Below, one piece after another: positions 7,914 to 16,334 of a stretch of 36,053 nt of DNA (the stretch's first letter is position 1; each line of letters opens with the position of its first letter). Source of the stretch: an uncultured Clostridia bacterium (GTDB lineage: Bacteria; Bacillota; Clostridia; Christensenellales; Borkfalkiaceae); NCBI GenBank assembly GCA_904419945.1, contig CAJFTM010000012.1:1-36053 (forward strand), given 5' to 3'. Below the pieces are notes generated by a model. It was not told the DNA's origin. It did not search any database and saw nothing but the letters and a program-made list of their open reading frames with translations. The translations under genes and the position numbers were made by a program.

Positions 7914-9154
7914 CTCTCCCCTCCCTTTTCGGCGTTCACCTCGGCCGCCGCATCTTCGGCGCGCGCTTCGGCAAACGGTGCCTCCGCGGCGGCCTGTTCT
8001 GCCGCGGCGATCTGCGCCGCCGGTACAAAAGCTCCCGCTGCCGCAGCCTGCGCACCGGCAACTCCCGCCGCAGCGACCTCTTCAACTGCCGCCCCTTCCG
8101 GCGCGGCCATCTCCGCTGCGATATCGGAAGGCCCCGCCTCTTCGAGGACGGGCGAAGGCGCCTGGTATTCGCCCTTCATTTTGCTGACATCATCCATAGA
8201 GGCAAACACCTCTTCCAAATATGTATTGTTGAGATGTTTGAATACTTTGAGCATATTGCTCCCCTTGCGCATGCGGGGATTGAGGATCTCTTCGAGAGCC
8301 AAGCCGATGCGCATAAAGGAATAGACGGACAGGAAGATGCCGACGCCGGGTGCGAGGATACTCCACCAATGGCCAAACAGCATGGCGCCGCTGCTCTGCG
8401 CATCGGCGAGCATTTTGCCCCAGCTGATCGCCGTCGGGTTGCCGAGGCCGAGGAAGCTGAGTCCCGCTTCGGCGACCATGATGCCCGCGCTGGTGAGCGC
8501 CGTGCTCATGATCAGCAAGTTGGAGACGGCCGGAAGGATATGCCTCCACATGATATACCAGCGGCTCGCGCCGGCGATCTCTGCCGCCTTGACATAATTT
8601 GCGTTTTTGATCAGCATGACCTGCGAGCGCACGACGCGCGCGAGGCCGGTCCAGCCGAATGCGGCGAAAACAATGACGATGACGACGTAACTCGTGCCGA
8701 GCACGTTGGTCATGACGATGACCAGCGGCAGCGTCGGGATGACGAGGAGAACGTCGACGATGCGCATGATGACGGTATCGACCCAACCGCCGAGATAGCC
8801 GGCCGCAACGCCCAAAAGAGAACCGAGCACCGCGATGACGAGGCCTGTGATCAGGCCGATGCTCAGGCTGGAGCGCGTGCCGTAGATGAGCATGGAAAAG
8901 ATATCCTGCCCCGTCGTGATGGATGTGCCGAGCAGGTGCTCCCACGAGGGTGTCGAGCCCTTAGCGGCGCGCTGCGTGACGTCGTACGGATCGTACGGGG
9001 CGATGAGCGGCGCGAAGATGGCGAGGATGGCGAGAAAGGCAAAGATGATCAGGCCGATCCGCCCCTGCTTGTGCATCCATAACTTCTTAAAAAATCGGCC
9101 GATCGCGTACAGAGCGCGCAGCAATTTGCAGCCGATATACTTCAATGTCTTCAT
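7910..9154 (-). CDS. oppC: Oligopeptide ABC transporter permease OppC with long alanine-rich tail
   Basis: From the ATG at 9154 the product is 414 residues. That start is six bases from GGGAGG (9161-9166); the ATG at 9157 is too close. Residues 30-295 are a standard OppC permease: N-terminal helix, periplasmic loop 'APYDPYDVTQRAAKGSTPSW', about six membrane helices, and the coupling loop 'EIAGASRWYIMWRHILP' at 192-208. Unusually, about 118 residues follow the last helix, and from about 341 onward they are mostly alanine and glutamate. OppC proteins normally end near residue 300. The tail would be cytoplasmic; its role is unknown. Overlaps oppB upstream and oppD downstream. Confidence 0.92.
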   Translation of the reverse strand: MKTLKYIGCKLLRALYAIGRFFKKLWMHKQGRIGLIIFAFLAILAIFAPLIAPYDPYDVTQRAAKGSTPSWEHLLGTSITTGQDIFSMLIYGTRSSLSIGLITGLVIAVLGSLLGVAAGYLGGWVDTVIMRIVDVLLVIPTLPLVIVMTNVLGTSYVVIVIVFAAFGWTGLARVVRSQVMLIKNANYVKAAEIAGASRWYIMWRHILPAVSNLLIMSTALTSAGIMVAEAGLSFLGLGNPTAISWGKMLADAQSSGAMLFGHWWSILAPGVGIFLSVYSFMRIGLALEEILNPRMRKGSNMLKVFKHLNNTYLEEVFASMDDVSKMKGEYQAPSPVLEEAGPSDIAAEMAAPEGAAVEEVAAAGVAGAQAAAAGAFVPAAQIAAAEQAAAEAPFAEARAEDAAAEVNAEKGGER

Positions 9155-10149
9155 CATCTGCCTCCCAGCGTCACGCGCGGATCTAGCAGGCAATAGACAA
9201 AGTCTGTCAAAAGATTGGCTACGAGCGCAAATGCGGACATGAAGATCATAATGCCCATCATCAGCGGGTAGTCGTTGTTGCTGTTTGCCGTCAAAAACAG
9301 GGTGCCCATGCCGTTCCAGTTAAAGATCTGTTCAATGACGACAGCGCCGCCGATAAGCGTACTCACGTTCATGCCGAACTGCGTCACGATGGGCAGCAGC
9401 GCGTTGCGCAGCGTGTGCCCGTAGATCACCTTGTTGTTGGAAAGGCCCTTTGCCTTCGCCGTCAGGATGAAGTCATCTTCCGATACGGCGATGACGCTGT
9501 TTCGGGTGGCCTGACCGTACGAAACGATGCTGCCGATCGCCATCGCAAATACAGGAAGCGACGCATTATATGCCACCTTTGATATCGCCTCCCAACTCCA
9601 ATCGAAGCCGGCGACCATGTTTTGATCGGTATAGGCTGGGAATATCTCCCACTCAAATCCGAGATAGAATGATAGGATAAGCGCAATAAAGAATGCCGGC
9701 AGGGCTGTCGTAAACGTCGACGCGTTCAGCAGCGCCCGATCCTGCCATCGCCCTCGTCGCCAGGCGGCCATCGTGCCGATGATCACGCCGATCACCAGCG
9801 AGATGAGCAGGTTGGAGACGGAAAGCACGAGCGTCCACGGGAGGCGTTCTGCAATCAAATCGATGACCGGTTCATTCTTTGTATACGAAGTACCGAGATC
9901 GCCTGTAAAAAGGTTGCCGAGATAGGTGATGTACTGCTGAAAGGTGGATCCATCCAGACCGTACTGCTGACGCACAAGCTCCTTGATCGCTTCATACTCG
10001 GCGTCAGTCATGCCGGCCGTCTGTGCGGGATAATAGCGAGAGGCCGGATCGTCTACGCCAATGCGCGGAATAAAAAAGCAGAGCGTGACCACAACGAAAA
10101 AGATAAACAGCGTGAGCAGGATGCGCTTGATAACATAGGATGCTTTCAT
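9154..10149 (-). CDS. oppB: Oligopeptide ABC transporter permease OppB
   Basis: The 331-residue integral membrane protein has the N-terminal helix 'YVIKRILLTLFIFFVVV', the external loop with 'QYGLDGSTFQQYITYLGN' and 'GDLGTSYTKNEPV', then five further helices. The coupling motif is 'TAKAKGLSNNKVIYGHTLRN'. It forms the translocation channel with OppC. The stop codon overlaps the ATGs of oppC. A three-base gap separates it from oppA. Confidence 0.93.
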   Translation of the reverse strand: MKASYVIKRILLTLFIFFVVVTLCFFIPRIGVDDPASRYYPAQTAGMTDAEYEAIKELVRQQYGLDGSTFQQYITYLGNLFTGDLGTSYTKNEPVIDLIAERLPWTLVLSVSNLLISLVIGVIIGTMAAWRRGRWQDRALLNASTFTTALPAFFIALILSFYLGFEWEIFPAYTDQNMVAGFDWSWEAISKVAYNASLPVFAMAIGSIVSYGQATRNSVIAVSEDDFILTAKAKGLSNNKVIYGHTLRNALLPIVTQFGMNVSTLIGGAVVIEQIFNWNGMGTLFLTANSNNDYPLMMGIMIFMSAFALVANLLTDFVYCLLDPRVTLGGR

Positions 10150-10152
10150 ATA

Positions 10153-12045
10153 TTACACCACCTTTTCCAAAACTTCGAGCGTATCCAAGTTGAATACAGT
10201 CTCGCCCGGGTTTACAACATAGCCGGTGAAGCGGTCTGTCCGCGCCACGGAAATCACATTGCTCGTATAAACAGGGATCTTATAATAATCCTCCGCCAGT
10301 CGTTGCTGGATTTGTTTGACTAGCTCGTACTTAGTATTCTGATTGAGAGTGGTACGCATCTCCTCAATCAGCTCGTTCAGCTCCTCGTCCATCAGCCTCC
10401 CATAATTGGAAGAGCGATTGTCTACCTGCACGAAATGCGAGCGGTACATGATGTCGACATTGGAGATATTGAGGATGGTCGCCTGGAAGGTCATATCGAA
10501 ATTACCGTCGAACAGGTAGGTATCCTCCGCCATCGATCCTTCCGCCTTGTACTCGACCTCGACTCCAATGCGCTGGAACTGCTGTTGCAAGTAGGACACC
10601 AGTTCCAATTCGCCCGGGTTTGCAAGGATCTCAAAGTGCAGGCGCTTGCCGTCGGCAAGACGATAGCCTTTGCTGTCCTTTTCCGGATAGATGCCGTCTA
10701 GGATGGCGTTTGCCTCCGCGACGCGGGCTTCGTAATCGCCGGAAAGGATGTCCGCCTCTGGGTTGTACAGTTCCGTCTGGCTGGGCAGCATCAATCCTGC
10801 CGATGCGGGCGTGCCTTCGCCGTTGAGGACGGAAGTGATAATCCTGTCTTGATCGATGGCGAGGGCGATTGCCTTGCGCACATCCTTATTTTTGAGGACT
10901 GTGCGCATGTCCGAATCCTGCTCTTCCTTCGGATTGACGTTCATGACCAACGTTTGAATCGAGGTCCCCTCCGCTTTCAACAATTCGATGCTCTCTTCCT
11001 CTTCAAATAATTGGCTGTAATTAGAGCTCATGGCAACGTCGAGCATATCGACATATCCCTTCAGCAGAGCATAGATCGCCGTATTTTGATCCAGATAGAG
11101 CATGAACTTGATCGTATCGACCTTATAGAGGGGCTGCGTGGGATCGTTTTCATCTTTGATATGATAATCCATCCCACGGTTTTGCAGGACGATCATCTGC
11201 GTGCTTGACTGCACCCTATCCAGTGTCCACGCCCCGCAGCCGACCGGATTTTCATATTGCTGCCGAAACGCTTCAGGCAGCTCCGAACTCGTATTGTTGA
11301 GCTTATGCTCCTCGGAGACGATTGGCTGCCAAATGTGCTCAGGCAGGATGAGTATGGAGGAAAAGAGCGTCGCCACCGCTCCAAGGACGGGGCGTACATG
11401 CAGGTACATGACCGTTTCGTGCTCGTCTTCCTCATACGGATACTTACCCCATTCGTCGTGATCAAAAGTATACATGCCCTGCGTCTGCAATACGCCGCCT
11501 TCCGATTTATGCATGAGGTCGGTCGTCCATGCAAGCGCCCCCGCATGGCCGGACAATGTATTGTCCGTCGCAATGTCCAGCGTATAATAGACATCCTCGA
11601 CGGTGACGGGTTCGCCATCGCTCCAAGTCGCGTCGTCAAACAGCGTCAGCTTGATGACCATGTATTCGGAATCGTTTTCCGCATAATACTGTTCGATCCT
11701 GTCGTAATCGTTTTCCCCGTTTTCGTTGACGAGGGGGGCACCGTTCAAGTCGGCATAACACCACTCCTTGGCGAGGCAGGGTTCGTATTGGCCAGTCTCC
11801 TCGTCCAGCGTGAACAGAGTGTTATAGATCAGGCTGGCGACAGTCGGAGCAACGCCGTCGCGCGACTGCCAAGGGAAAAAGGTCGTGGGAAAAGAGTCTG
11901 TCGAGACCTCGCCGACATAGAGCGTCGAACTTGTATCCTCCCGACGCTCCGCAATGGAGGTGCCGCACCCCGAAGCCAGCAGCGCGGTCAAAAGCATGGC
12001 GCCGCTCAGCGCGAATACGGTCACTTTTCGGAATAAATTTTTCAT
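10153..12045 (-). CDS. oppA: Oligopeptide-binding lipoprotein (OppA type)
   Basis: The 630-residue extracellular substrate-binding protein has a lipoprotein signal peptide with lipobox 'LASGC' (Cys27). Family 5 solute-binding features include 'WSDGEPVTVEDVYYTLDI', 'DVRKAIALAIDQDRI' and a C-terminal 'DEELNELIEEMRTTLN' segment. It delivers peptides to OppB/OppC. At 630 residues it is longer than many OppA proteins (about 540). No convincing Shine-Dalgarno precedes the ATG at 12045, while a strong hairpin (12130-12164) sits upstream in the mRNA; both may set its expression relative to the neighbouring genes. Confidence 0.92.
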   Translation of the reverse strand: MKNLFRKVTVFALSGAMLLTALLASGCGTSIAERREDTSSTLYVGEVSTDSFPTTFFPWQSRDGVAPTVASLIYNTLFTLDEETGQYEPCLAKEWCYADLNGAPLVNENGENDYDRIEQYYAENDSEYMVIKLTLFDDATWSDGEPVTVEDVYYTLDIATDNTLSGHAGALAWTTDLMHKSEGGVLQTQGMYTFDHDEWGKYPYEEDEHETVMYLHVRPVLGAVATLFSSILILPEHIWQPIVSEEHKLNNTSSELPEAFRQQYENPVGCGAWTLDRVQSSTQMIVLQNRGMDYHIKDENDPTQPLYKVDTIKFMLYLDQNTAIYALLKGYVDMLDVAMSSNYSQLFEEEESIELLKAEGTSIQTLVMNVNPKEEQDSDMRTVLKNKDVRKAIALAIDQDRIITSVLNGEGTPASAGLMLPSQTELYNPEADILSGDYEARVAEANAILDGIYPEKDSKGYRLADGKRLHFEILANPGELELVSYLQQQFQRIGVEVEYKAEGSMAEDTYLFDGNFDMTFQATILNISNVDIMYRSHFVQVDNRSSNYGRLMDEELNELIEEMRTTLNQNTKYELVKQIQQRLAEDYYKIPVYTSNVISVARTDRFTGYVVNPGETVFNLDTLEVLEKVV

Positions 12046-12129
12046 AGGCTACCGTTTATCTACTGTCTGAATAGGAAGAGCGTTGGCGCGCGGCGCACGC
12101 CCTGCCCTGCCGGGGAAAACCGATCTTTT

Positions 12130-12164
12130 GGCGGAGTAGCGCGCAGTACGCGCCCTACCCCGCC
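12130..12164 (-). promoter_or_regulatory. Strong GC hairpin between the FMN-barrel-like gene and oppA
   Basis: The minus-strand RNA can form about 14 bp (GGCGGGGTAG against CTACTCCGCC, then GCGC/GCGC with one bulged G) around a four-base loop. No T run follows, so it is not a standard terminator. Its position before a binding-protein gene fits an mRNA processing or stabilising structure. Confidence 0.5.
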
Positions 12165-12172
12165 GCAAAATA

Positions 12173-12835
12173 TTACTCTTTGGGCATCGGGTATTCGAGC
12201 TGAACGCCGAAGCCCTCTTTCGTTGCGCTGTTGTCATAGATCTCTTCGATGTCAAGCACGTATGCCGGATAAGAAAGCCAACGGTTCATATCCGGGGTAT
12301 GGTACATGTCGTGCTGCGCATTGATAAACTGCTGGTAGATCTCGCGCTTGCCCGACTCCATCTCGTCGTAAATGTGCATGGTGCCGCGGACCTCAAAGGA
12401 AACCATGGGCGGCTGATAGAACAGGAGCGTCGCCTGCGGATTGACTTTATAGTTTGCCCACGAATGCTTCTTCGCCATTTCCAGCGAACCGATATGCTCG
12501 AAATCGACGCGGTCGCGCGCCTCCTCGCCGTACATATACTTGATGAGCACGCCGAGTCCGCGCTTGGAATAGGTCTTGTCTTCGGGGTCGTACGTCTTGA
12601 TGTGCTTGATGTACGCCTCGAGCGTCTCTTCGAGGTATTCGGGCTTGGGCATGAAGCCGATGCCCTTGATACTGCCGTTCAGGCCAGCGGGGCCGTTGGA
12701 AATAAAGGCAGGGTCGTGCGAGCAGAAGCTCAGAAACATCTTTTCGGGAGTGATCGGCTCGTCGTTATAGATTTTCATGACCGCCTTAGCGCGGGTCGCA
12801 AATGCCCAGTTAAAGAATGCTTTGGATGATCTCAT
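12173..12835 (-). CDS. Pyridoxamine 5'-phosphate oxidase-like (FMN-binding split barrel) protein
   Basis: The 220-residue soluble protein has no signal peptide. The start is supported by GGAGAG about eight bases upstream (12845-12850). The C-terminal half has strands reminiscent of flavin-binding split barrels ('ATLLFYQPPMVSFEVRG', 'YPAYVLDIEEIYDN'). The N-terminal part ('FISNGPAGLNGSIKGIGF', 'RGLGVLIKYMYGEEARD') is less familiar. I would treat the family call as tentative. It lies between the duplicated-module lipoprotein gene and oppA on the same strand and may be co-transcribed with both. Confidence 0.5.
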   Translation of the reverse strand: MRSSKAFFNWAFATRAKAVMKIYNDEPITPEKMFLSFCSHDPAFISNGPAGLNGSIKGIGFMPKPEYLEETLEAYIKHIKTYDPEDKTYSKRGLGVLIKYMYGEEARDRVDFEHIGSLEMAKKHSWANYKVNPQATLLFYQPPMVSFEVRGTMHIYDEMESGKREIYQQFINAQHDMYHTPDMNRWLSYPAYVLDIEEIYDNSATKEGFGVQLEYPMPKE

Positions 12836-12876
12836 GGTTTATCTCTCCATATCAATAAAGTATTTTCTTCGTATTG

Positions 12877-14643
12877 TTAAGCTGCGGGAGTGAACGTCAG
12901 TTCTGCCGTGATCGGGCCGAGAACCATCGCAAATTGCAGGGTCGTGACGCCCTCTTCCGTATCGGCGACTGTAACGGTGCGCTCAGCCTCTCCGTCCGGG
13001 AACATGATGCCGTTGCCGGACACGAGATTCAGACCGATATAGCCCTCTTCGCTGAGCTCGCCCATCACAGGATGGGAGCCCTCGATCGTATAAGAACCGT
13101 CCACATACACGGTCAGTTCAAAAGTAAAATCCGAACCCATCGCCTCGTAGGAAGAGGTGTAGGTCTTGAATACTTCCGTCGGGGCCGCAATCGTTTCCAT
13201 CGTGACGGAGGCATTGCTCTGTGCCATGCTGCTCATGCGCAGGCTCGCGGACAAGACGCCGCCTTCCAAAGTCATCGTCTGTGCGGCATCCGCATACACA
13301 GAAGAAGTCAGGGCGCAGTCGGTGCCGCCCGTAACGGCATAGGTGCCGTAATCATAGCAGGAGTACGAAGAGCCCATCATGGAGAAAGACACGAACGCGC
13401 GGTAGGTATCATCTTCCAACAAGGTCAAATAATAGTTGTAGGTGGTCCCACCCATGCTATCCGTAGTATACTCCGCATAATAGACGCCCGCTTCAATCGC
13501 CGTTACCTCCGGCGGCTCCGGCTGTTCTACAGCTACGGGGTTAAGGGTAACTTTCTGCCTGGAGCTTCCGTCCATGCTGAACGACGCAGTCAGCACACCA
13601 TCTTTCGTCAAACTGATATCGGCAGGAGTGCTCATGCCGTCCGGCAACAAGATACCGGAAAGGGACATCATATTTTCGATACCGATAAACCCGGTCTCGG
13701 AAGCGGATTCCTCGCCATCCGCCATTGCAGAAAATTCATAAGCACCGTCTGCATAGATATCGAGGAAAAGTGTATATCCTTCATTGGTACCTTCATATGA
13801 GGCAACGATCTCGGTCGGCGCAGTTTTCAGTTTTTCTACTGTGATCTGCACAGTATCGGAAGCCATGCGGCTCATCCTTACGTCCGCCGTGTAGACGCCG
13901 TCTTTATCGACGGTGAGCGCCTCGGTCAAATTATCATCGGCCTCCGTTTCCGGATCGTCATAAACGGAGGAGGTCATGCGGCACATGGATCCGGATGCCG
14001 AATAGGTACCGTAATCGTAGCCCATGCACGCAGAGCCCATCGCTTCGAAGGTGACAAACGAGGTAAACTTGCCGTCCTCACGGATCGTCAAATAGTAATG
14101 ATATGTCGTCCCCATCATCCCTTCCGTCGTATGTTCTCCATAGTAAAGGCCCGGTTCGACTGTATTCTTGTTCGTATCGTCGCCGCCGCCGGAAGTATAC
14201 GGAACAGCGGCGATAGTGACCATCACGCCCGCATCGTTTTCCATCGGGCTGGTGAATGTAGCCGTTCCGTAAGGGATGGTGCCTTCAAACGCCAAACTGC
14301 CGTCAGACTGCTTGCTGAAATGGCAGGTATTCGTACCCACATCGACGGAATCTCCATTCACGGAAGAGAAGACCATCAGATAGCTGGAATCCGGCTGGCT
14401 GACAGTGCCAGCAGACTTCGCCTCGGCAAAGGTGTCGTTGGCGGCGAAAGTAAAAGCACCGTCTTCCTCGATTTTCAAATACACGGTCATGCCCATGCCC
14501 GCCTCAGACAGGTCAATCGAATAGACACCCGCCACATCGATGGGGTCTCCGTCAGAACCTTCGCCGGGTCCGCAGGCAGTCAGACTGACCGCCAGCGTCG
14601 CTGCCAACATGAGAGAAAGCAGGATCGCAAGGAATTTTTTCAT
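12877..14643 (-). CDS. Large secreted lipoprotein with an internal duplication
   Basis: The 588-residue protein begins with a lipoprotein signal peptide and lipobox 'LTAC' (Cys24), and has AGGAG eight bases before the ATG. Two modules of about 205 residues are clearly homologous: residues 162-368 and 382-587. Paired motifs are 'GLYYGEHTTEGMMGTTYHYY' with 'GVYYAEYTTDSMGGTTYNYY', 'YDYGTYSASG' with 'YDYGTYAVTG', and 'LPDG' with 'FPDG'. The N-terminal region (about 35-150) resembles a shorter, diverged version. All parts are beta-rich, acidic and low in lysine, consistent with a surface protein. I recognise no named family. Its position between hut and opp suggests a role in peptide or amino-acid acquisition, but that is inference. 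Confidence 0.8.
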   Translation of the reverse strand: MKKFLAILLSLMLAATLAVSLTACGPGEGSDGDPIDVAGVYSIDLSEAGMGMTVYLKIEEDGAFTFAANDTFAEAKSAGTVSQPDSSYLMVFSSVNGDSVDVGTNTCHFSKQSDGSLAFEGTIPYGTATFTSPMENDAGVMVTIAAVPYTSGGGDDTNKNTVEPGLYYGEHTTEGMMGTTYHYYLTIREDGKFTSFVTFEAMGSACMGYDYGTYSASGSMCRMTSSVYDDPETEADDNLTEALTVDKDGVYTADVRMSRMASDTVQITVEKLKTAPTEIVASYEGTNEGYTLFLDIYADGAYEFSAMADGEESASETGFIGIENMMSLSGILLPDGMSTPADISLTKDGVLTASFSMDGSSRQKVTLNPVAVEQPEPPEVTAIEAGVYYAEYTTDSMGGTTYNYYLTLLEDDTYRAFVSFSMMGSSYSCYDYGTYAVTGGTDCALTSSVYADAAQTMTLEGGVLSASLRMSSMAQSNASVTMETIAAPTEVFKTYTSSYEAMGSDFTFELTVYVDGSYTIEGSHPVMGELSEEGYIGLNLVSGNGIMFPDGEAERTVTVADTEEGVTTLQFAMVLGPITAELTFTPAA

Positions 14644-14721
14644 TTTTCCGTCTCCTAAAATAGATTTTTATAAATACCGCGAACAACCGCGGGATCTAAC
14701 CGAGCTTCCGGAAAAGCGCAC

Positions 14722-14762
14722 TTCCTTTGCCTGCGGCAAAGGAAAAAGGCATGCCTTTTTCC
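14722..14762 (-). terminator. Overlapping hairpins after fchA
   Basis: A perfect palindrome (14741-14762; GGAAAAAGGCA / TGCCTTTTTCC) ends in TTTTT on the minus strand and can act as a terminator. A second 10-bp hairpin (14722-14731 with 14735-14744) shares bases 14741-14744, so the two structures exclude each other. Confidence 0.5.
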
Positions 14763-14802
14763 GGGTGAAGAGCGGGGCGGGAGAATCGCCGCTCTCATTT
14801 AG

Positions 14803-15441
14803 TTACTGTATAAAATCCGCCGAAAGGGATGCAAGCTGCAGGATCTCGCGCTCGTCTGTGACCGCACTGCGCACGCAGGCGTCCGTTTCGGATGCGATCT
14901 GCGCACAGAAGGCCTCGTCGCGGATGGAGCCGAGATTGATGCGCACGTTGAGCGCGGCGCCGAGCACCGCCGCCCGGGCGAGCATCGCAGCGACAAGCCC
15001 GTCGCTCCGCGCATTCGGATTGCCGCGCGCGACGACTGCTCGAATGAGAGGAAAGAGGGAGCAAGCCGTCTGCGCCGTATGCAGCGGCACGCGGGCGGCA
15101 CTTTTCAGCCCCTCCTGCATTGCTGCGCGGCGGGCGGCGACGGCGGCTTCATCCGTCTTAGGCATGCGCAGCGCGGCCATATACGCGTTGAAACTGTCCG
15201 TATCCCGCTGGACGCAGGCGGAAAGCTCGGCGCGCAGTGCGTCTGCCTGTTCGGCAACGGTCTGCATCTCTGCTTCGGCATCGGCAAACTTCTCCCCCGC
15301 CGTCAGGCGGGAAACCATTGCCGCGAGCGCCGCCGAAAGTGCGCCGGCCAGTGCCGATACGCTGCCGCCGCCCGGTGCAGGCGACGAAGATGCCGTTTCG
15401 GCGAGAAATTCGGTGACCGTGCGGCCAATCAGTTCGCTCAT
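14803..15441 (-). CDS. fchA: Formiminotetrahydrofolate cyclodeaminase
   Basis: The 212-residue all-helical protein belongs to the FTCD C-terminal/FchA family. It converts 5-formimino-THF to 5,10-methenyl-THF, releasing ammonia. Recognisable motifs are 'SSPAPGGGSVSALAGALSAA' near the N-terminus, which contacts folate, 'RDTDSFNAYMAALRMPK', and 'NPNARSDG', followed by 'AALNVRINLGSI'. Length matches stand-alone cyclodeaminases. Its ATG overlaps the ftcD stop by four bases (ATGA), so formiminotransferase and cyclodeaminase, fused in mammals, are made together here as separate chains. Confidence 0.93.
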   Translation of the reverse strand: MSELIGRTVTEFLAETASSSPAPGGGSVSALAGALSAALAAMVSRLTAGEKFADAEAEMQTVAEQADALRAELSACVQRDTDSFNAYMAALRMPKTDEAAVAARRAAMQEGLKSAARVPLHTAQTACSLFPLIRAVVARGNPNARSDGLVAAMLARAAVLGAALNVRINLGSIRDEAFCAQIASETDACVRSAVTDEREILQLASLSADFIQ

Positions 15442-16334
15442 ATCAGACGGCTCTCCAACACTTGTTCAAAGGAGAAATTCTCCAGCTGCAGGTAATACTC
15501 TGCGCAGTCGACGAGCGCCTGCATGGGAACGAGCCCGACGATCTCGCTGCCCAGGACATTGACGCCGAAGCGCCGCGCCTCCATCTTGATCGTTTCAAAG
15601 ACGCGATAGATCGCTGTCTTGCTGTAATCGGTGAGATTCATCGAGACCTGCACGATGCCGCGCTCCTTCAGCTCGACCGCCATCGCTTTGCAGTAGCGGA
15701 AGCCGCCGTTGATATGGCGCACCATATGCACGATCCTGTCGGCGACGGTGAGGTCAGCCGTATCCAGATTGACATTGTATGCGACCAGTGGCGGCCGCGC
15801 GCCGATCGCCGTGACTCCGCCCGTCGGGTGGATGGTCGCAGGGCCGTAATCGGGCTTCCAGTGCTCCTGATCCTTCATCTTCTCTGCCATTCCCTCGAAT
15901 TGACCGCGGCGGATCTCCGCCAGGTTGATGCGGTTGGGAGCGGTGGCAGAACTTTCATACAAAAAGAAGGGCTGGCCGAACTTTTCGCTCGCCTCGGCTG
16001 CGACCGCCTTGGCTGCCGCGTCGGCATCTTCGACCGTCGTCTCCTTGACGGGAATAAAGGGAATGACGTCGACAGCGCCCATGCGCGGGTGCTGTCCCCG
16101 GTGCTTTGTCATGTCGATGAGTTCGAGCGCCTTGCCGACCGAGGCGACCACCGCGGCGACGAGCGCTTGCGGCTCACCGATCACGGTGACGACGGTGCGG
16201 TTGTGATCGGCGTCCGAAGAGTAGTCGAGCAGTTTGACACCCGCTTTGCCGCGGAAACAGCCGACGATCTGCTCGACCTTCTCCAAATCGCGCCCTTCGC
16301 TGTAATTGGGCACGCATTCCAAAAGTTTAGCCAT
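15438..16334 (-). CDS. ftcD: Glutamate formimidoyltransferase
   Basis: The 298-residue enzyme transfers the formimino group from formiminoglutamate to tetrahydrofolate, yielding glutamate. Motifs: 'LLECVPNYSEGRD' at the N-terminus, 'DHNRTVVTVIG', 'HRGQHPRMGAVDVIPFIPV', and 'GGVTAIGARPPLVAYNVNL'. The ATG at 16334 was chosen because AAAGGAG (16344-16350) precedes it and the family starts with this motif. It overlaps the end of hutI by eight bases and fchA by four. It is the fourth step of the histidine pathway here. Confidence 0.95.
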   Translation of the reverse strand: MAKLLECVPNYSEGRDLEKVEQIVGCFRGKAGVKLLDYSSDADHNRTVVTVIGEPQALVAAVVASVGKALELIDMTKHRGQHPRMGAVDVIPFIPVKETTVEDADAAAKAVAAEASEKFGQPFFLYESSATAPNRINLAEIRRGQFEGMAEKMKDQEHWKPDYGPATIHPTGGVTAIGARPPLVAYNVNLDTADLTVADRIVHMVRHINGGFRYCKAMAVELKERGIVQVSMNLTDYSKTAIYRVFETIKMEARRFGVNVLGSEIVGLVPMQALVDCAEYYLQLENFSFEQVLESRLI

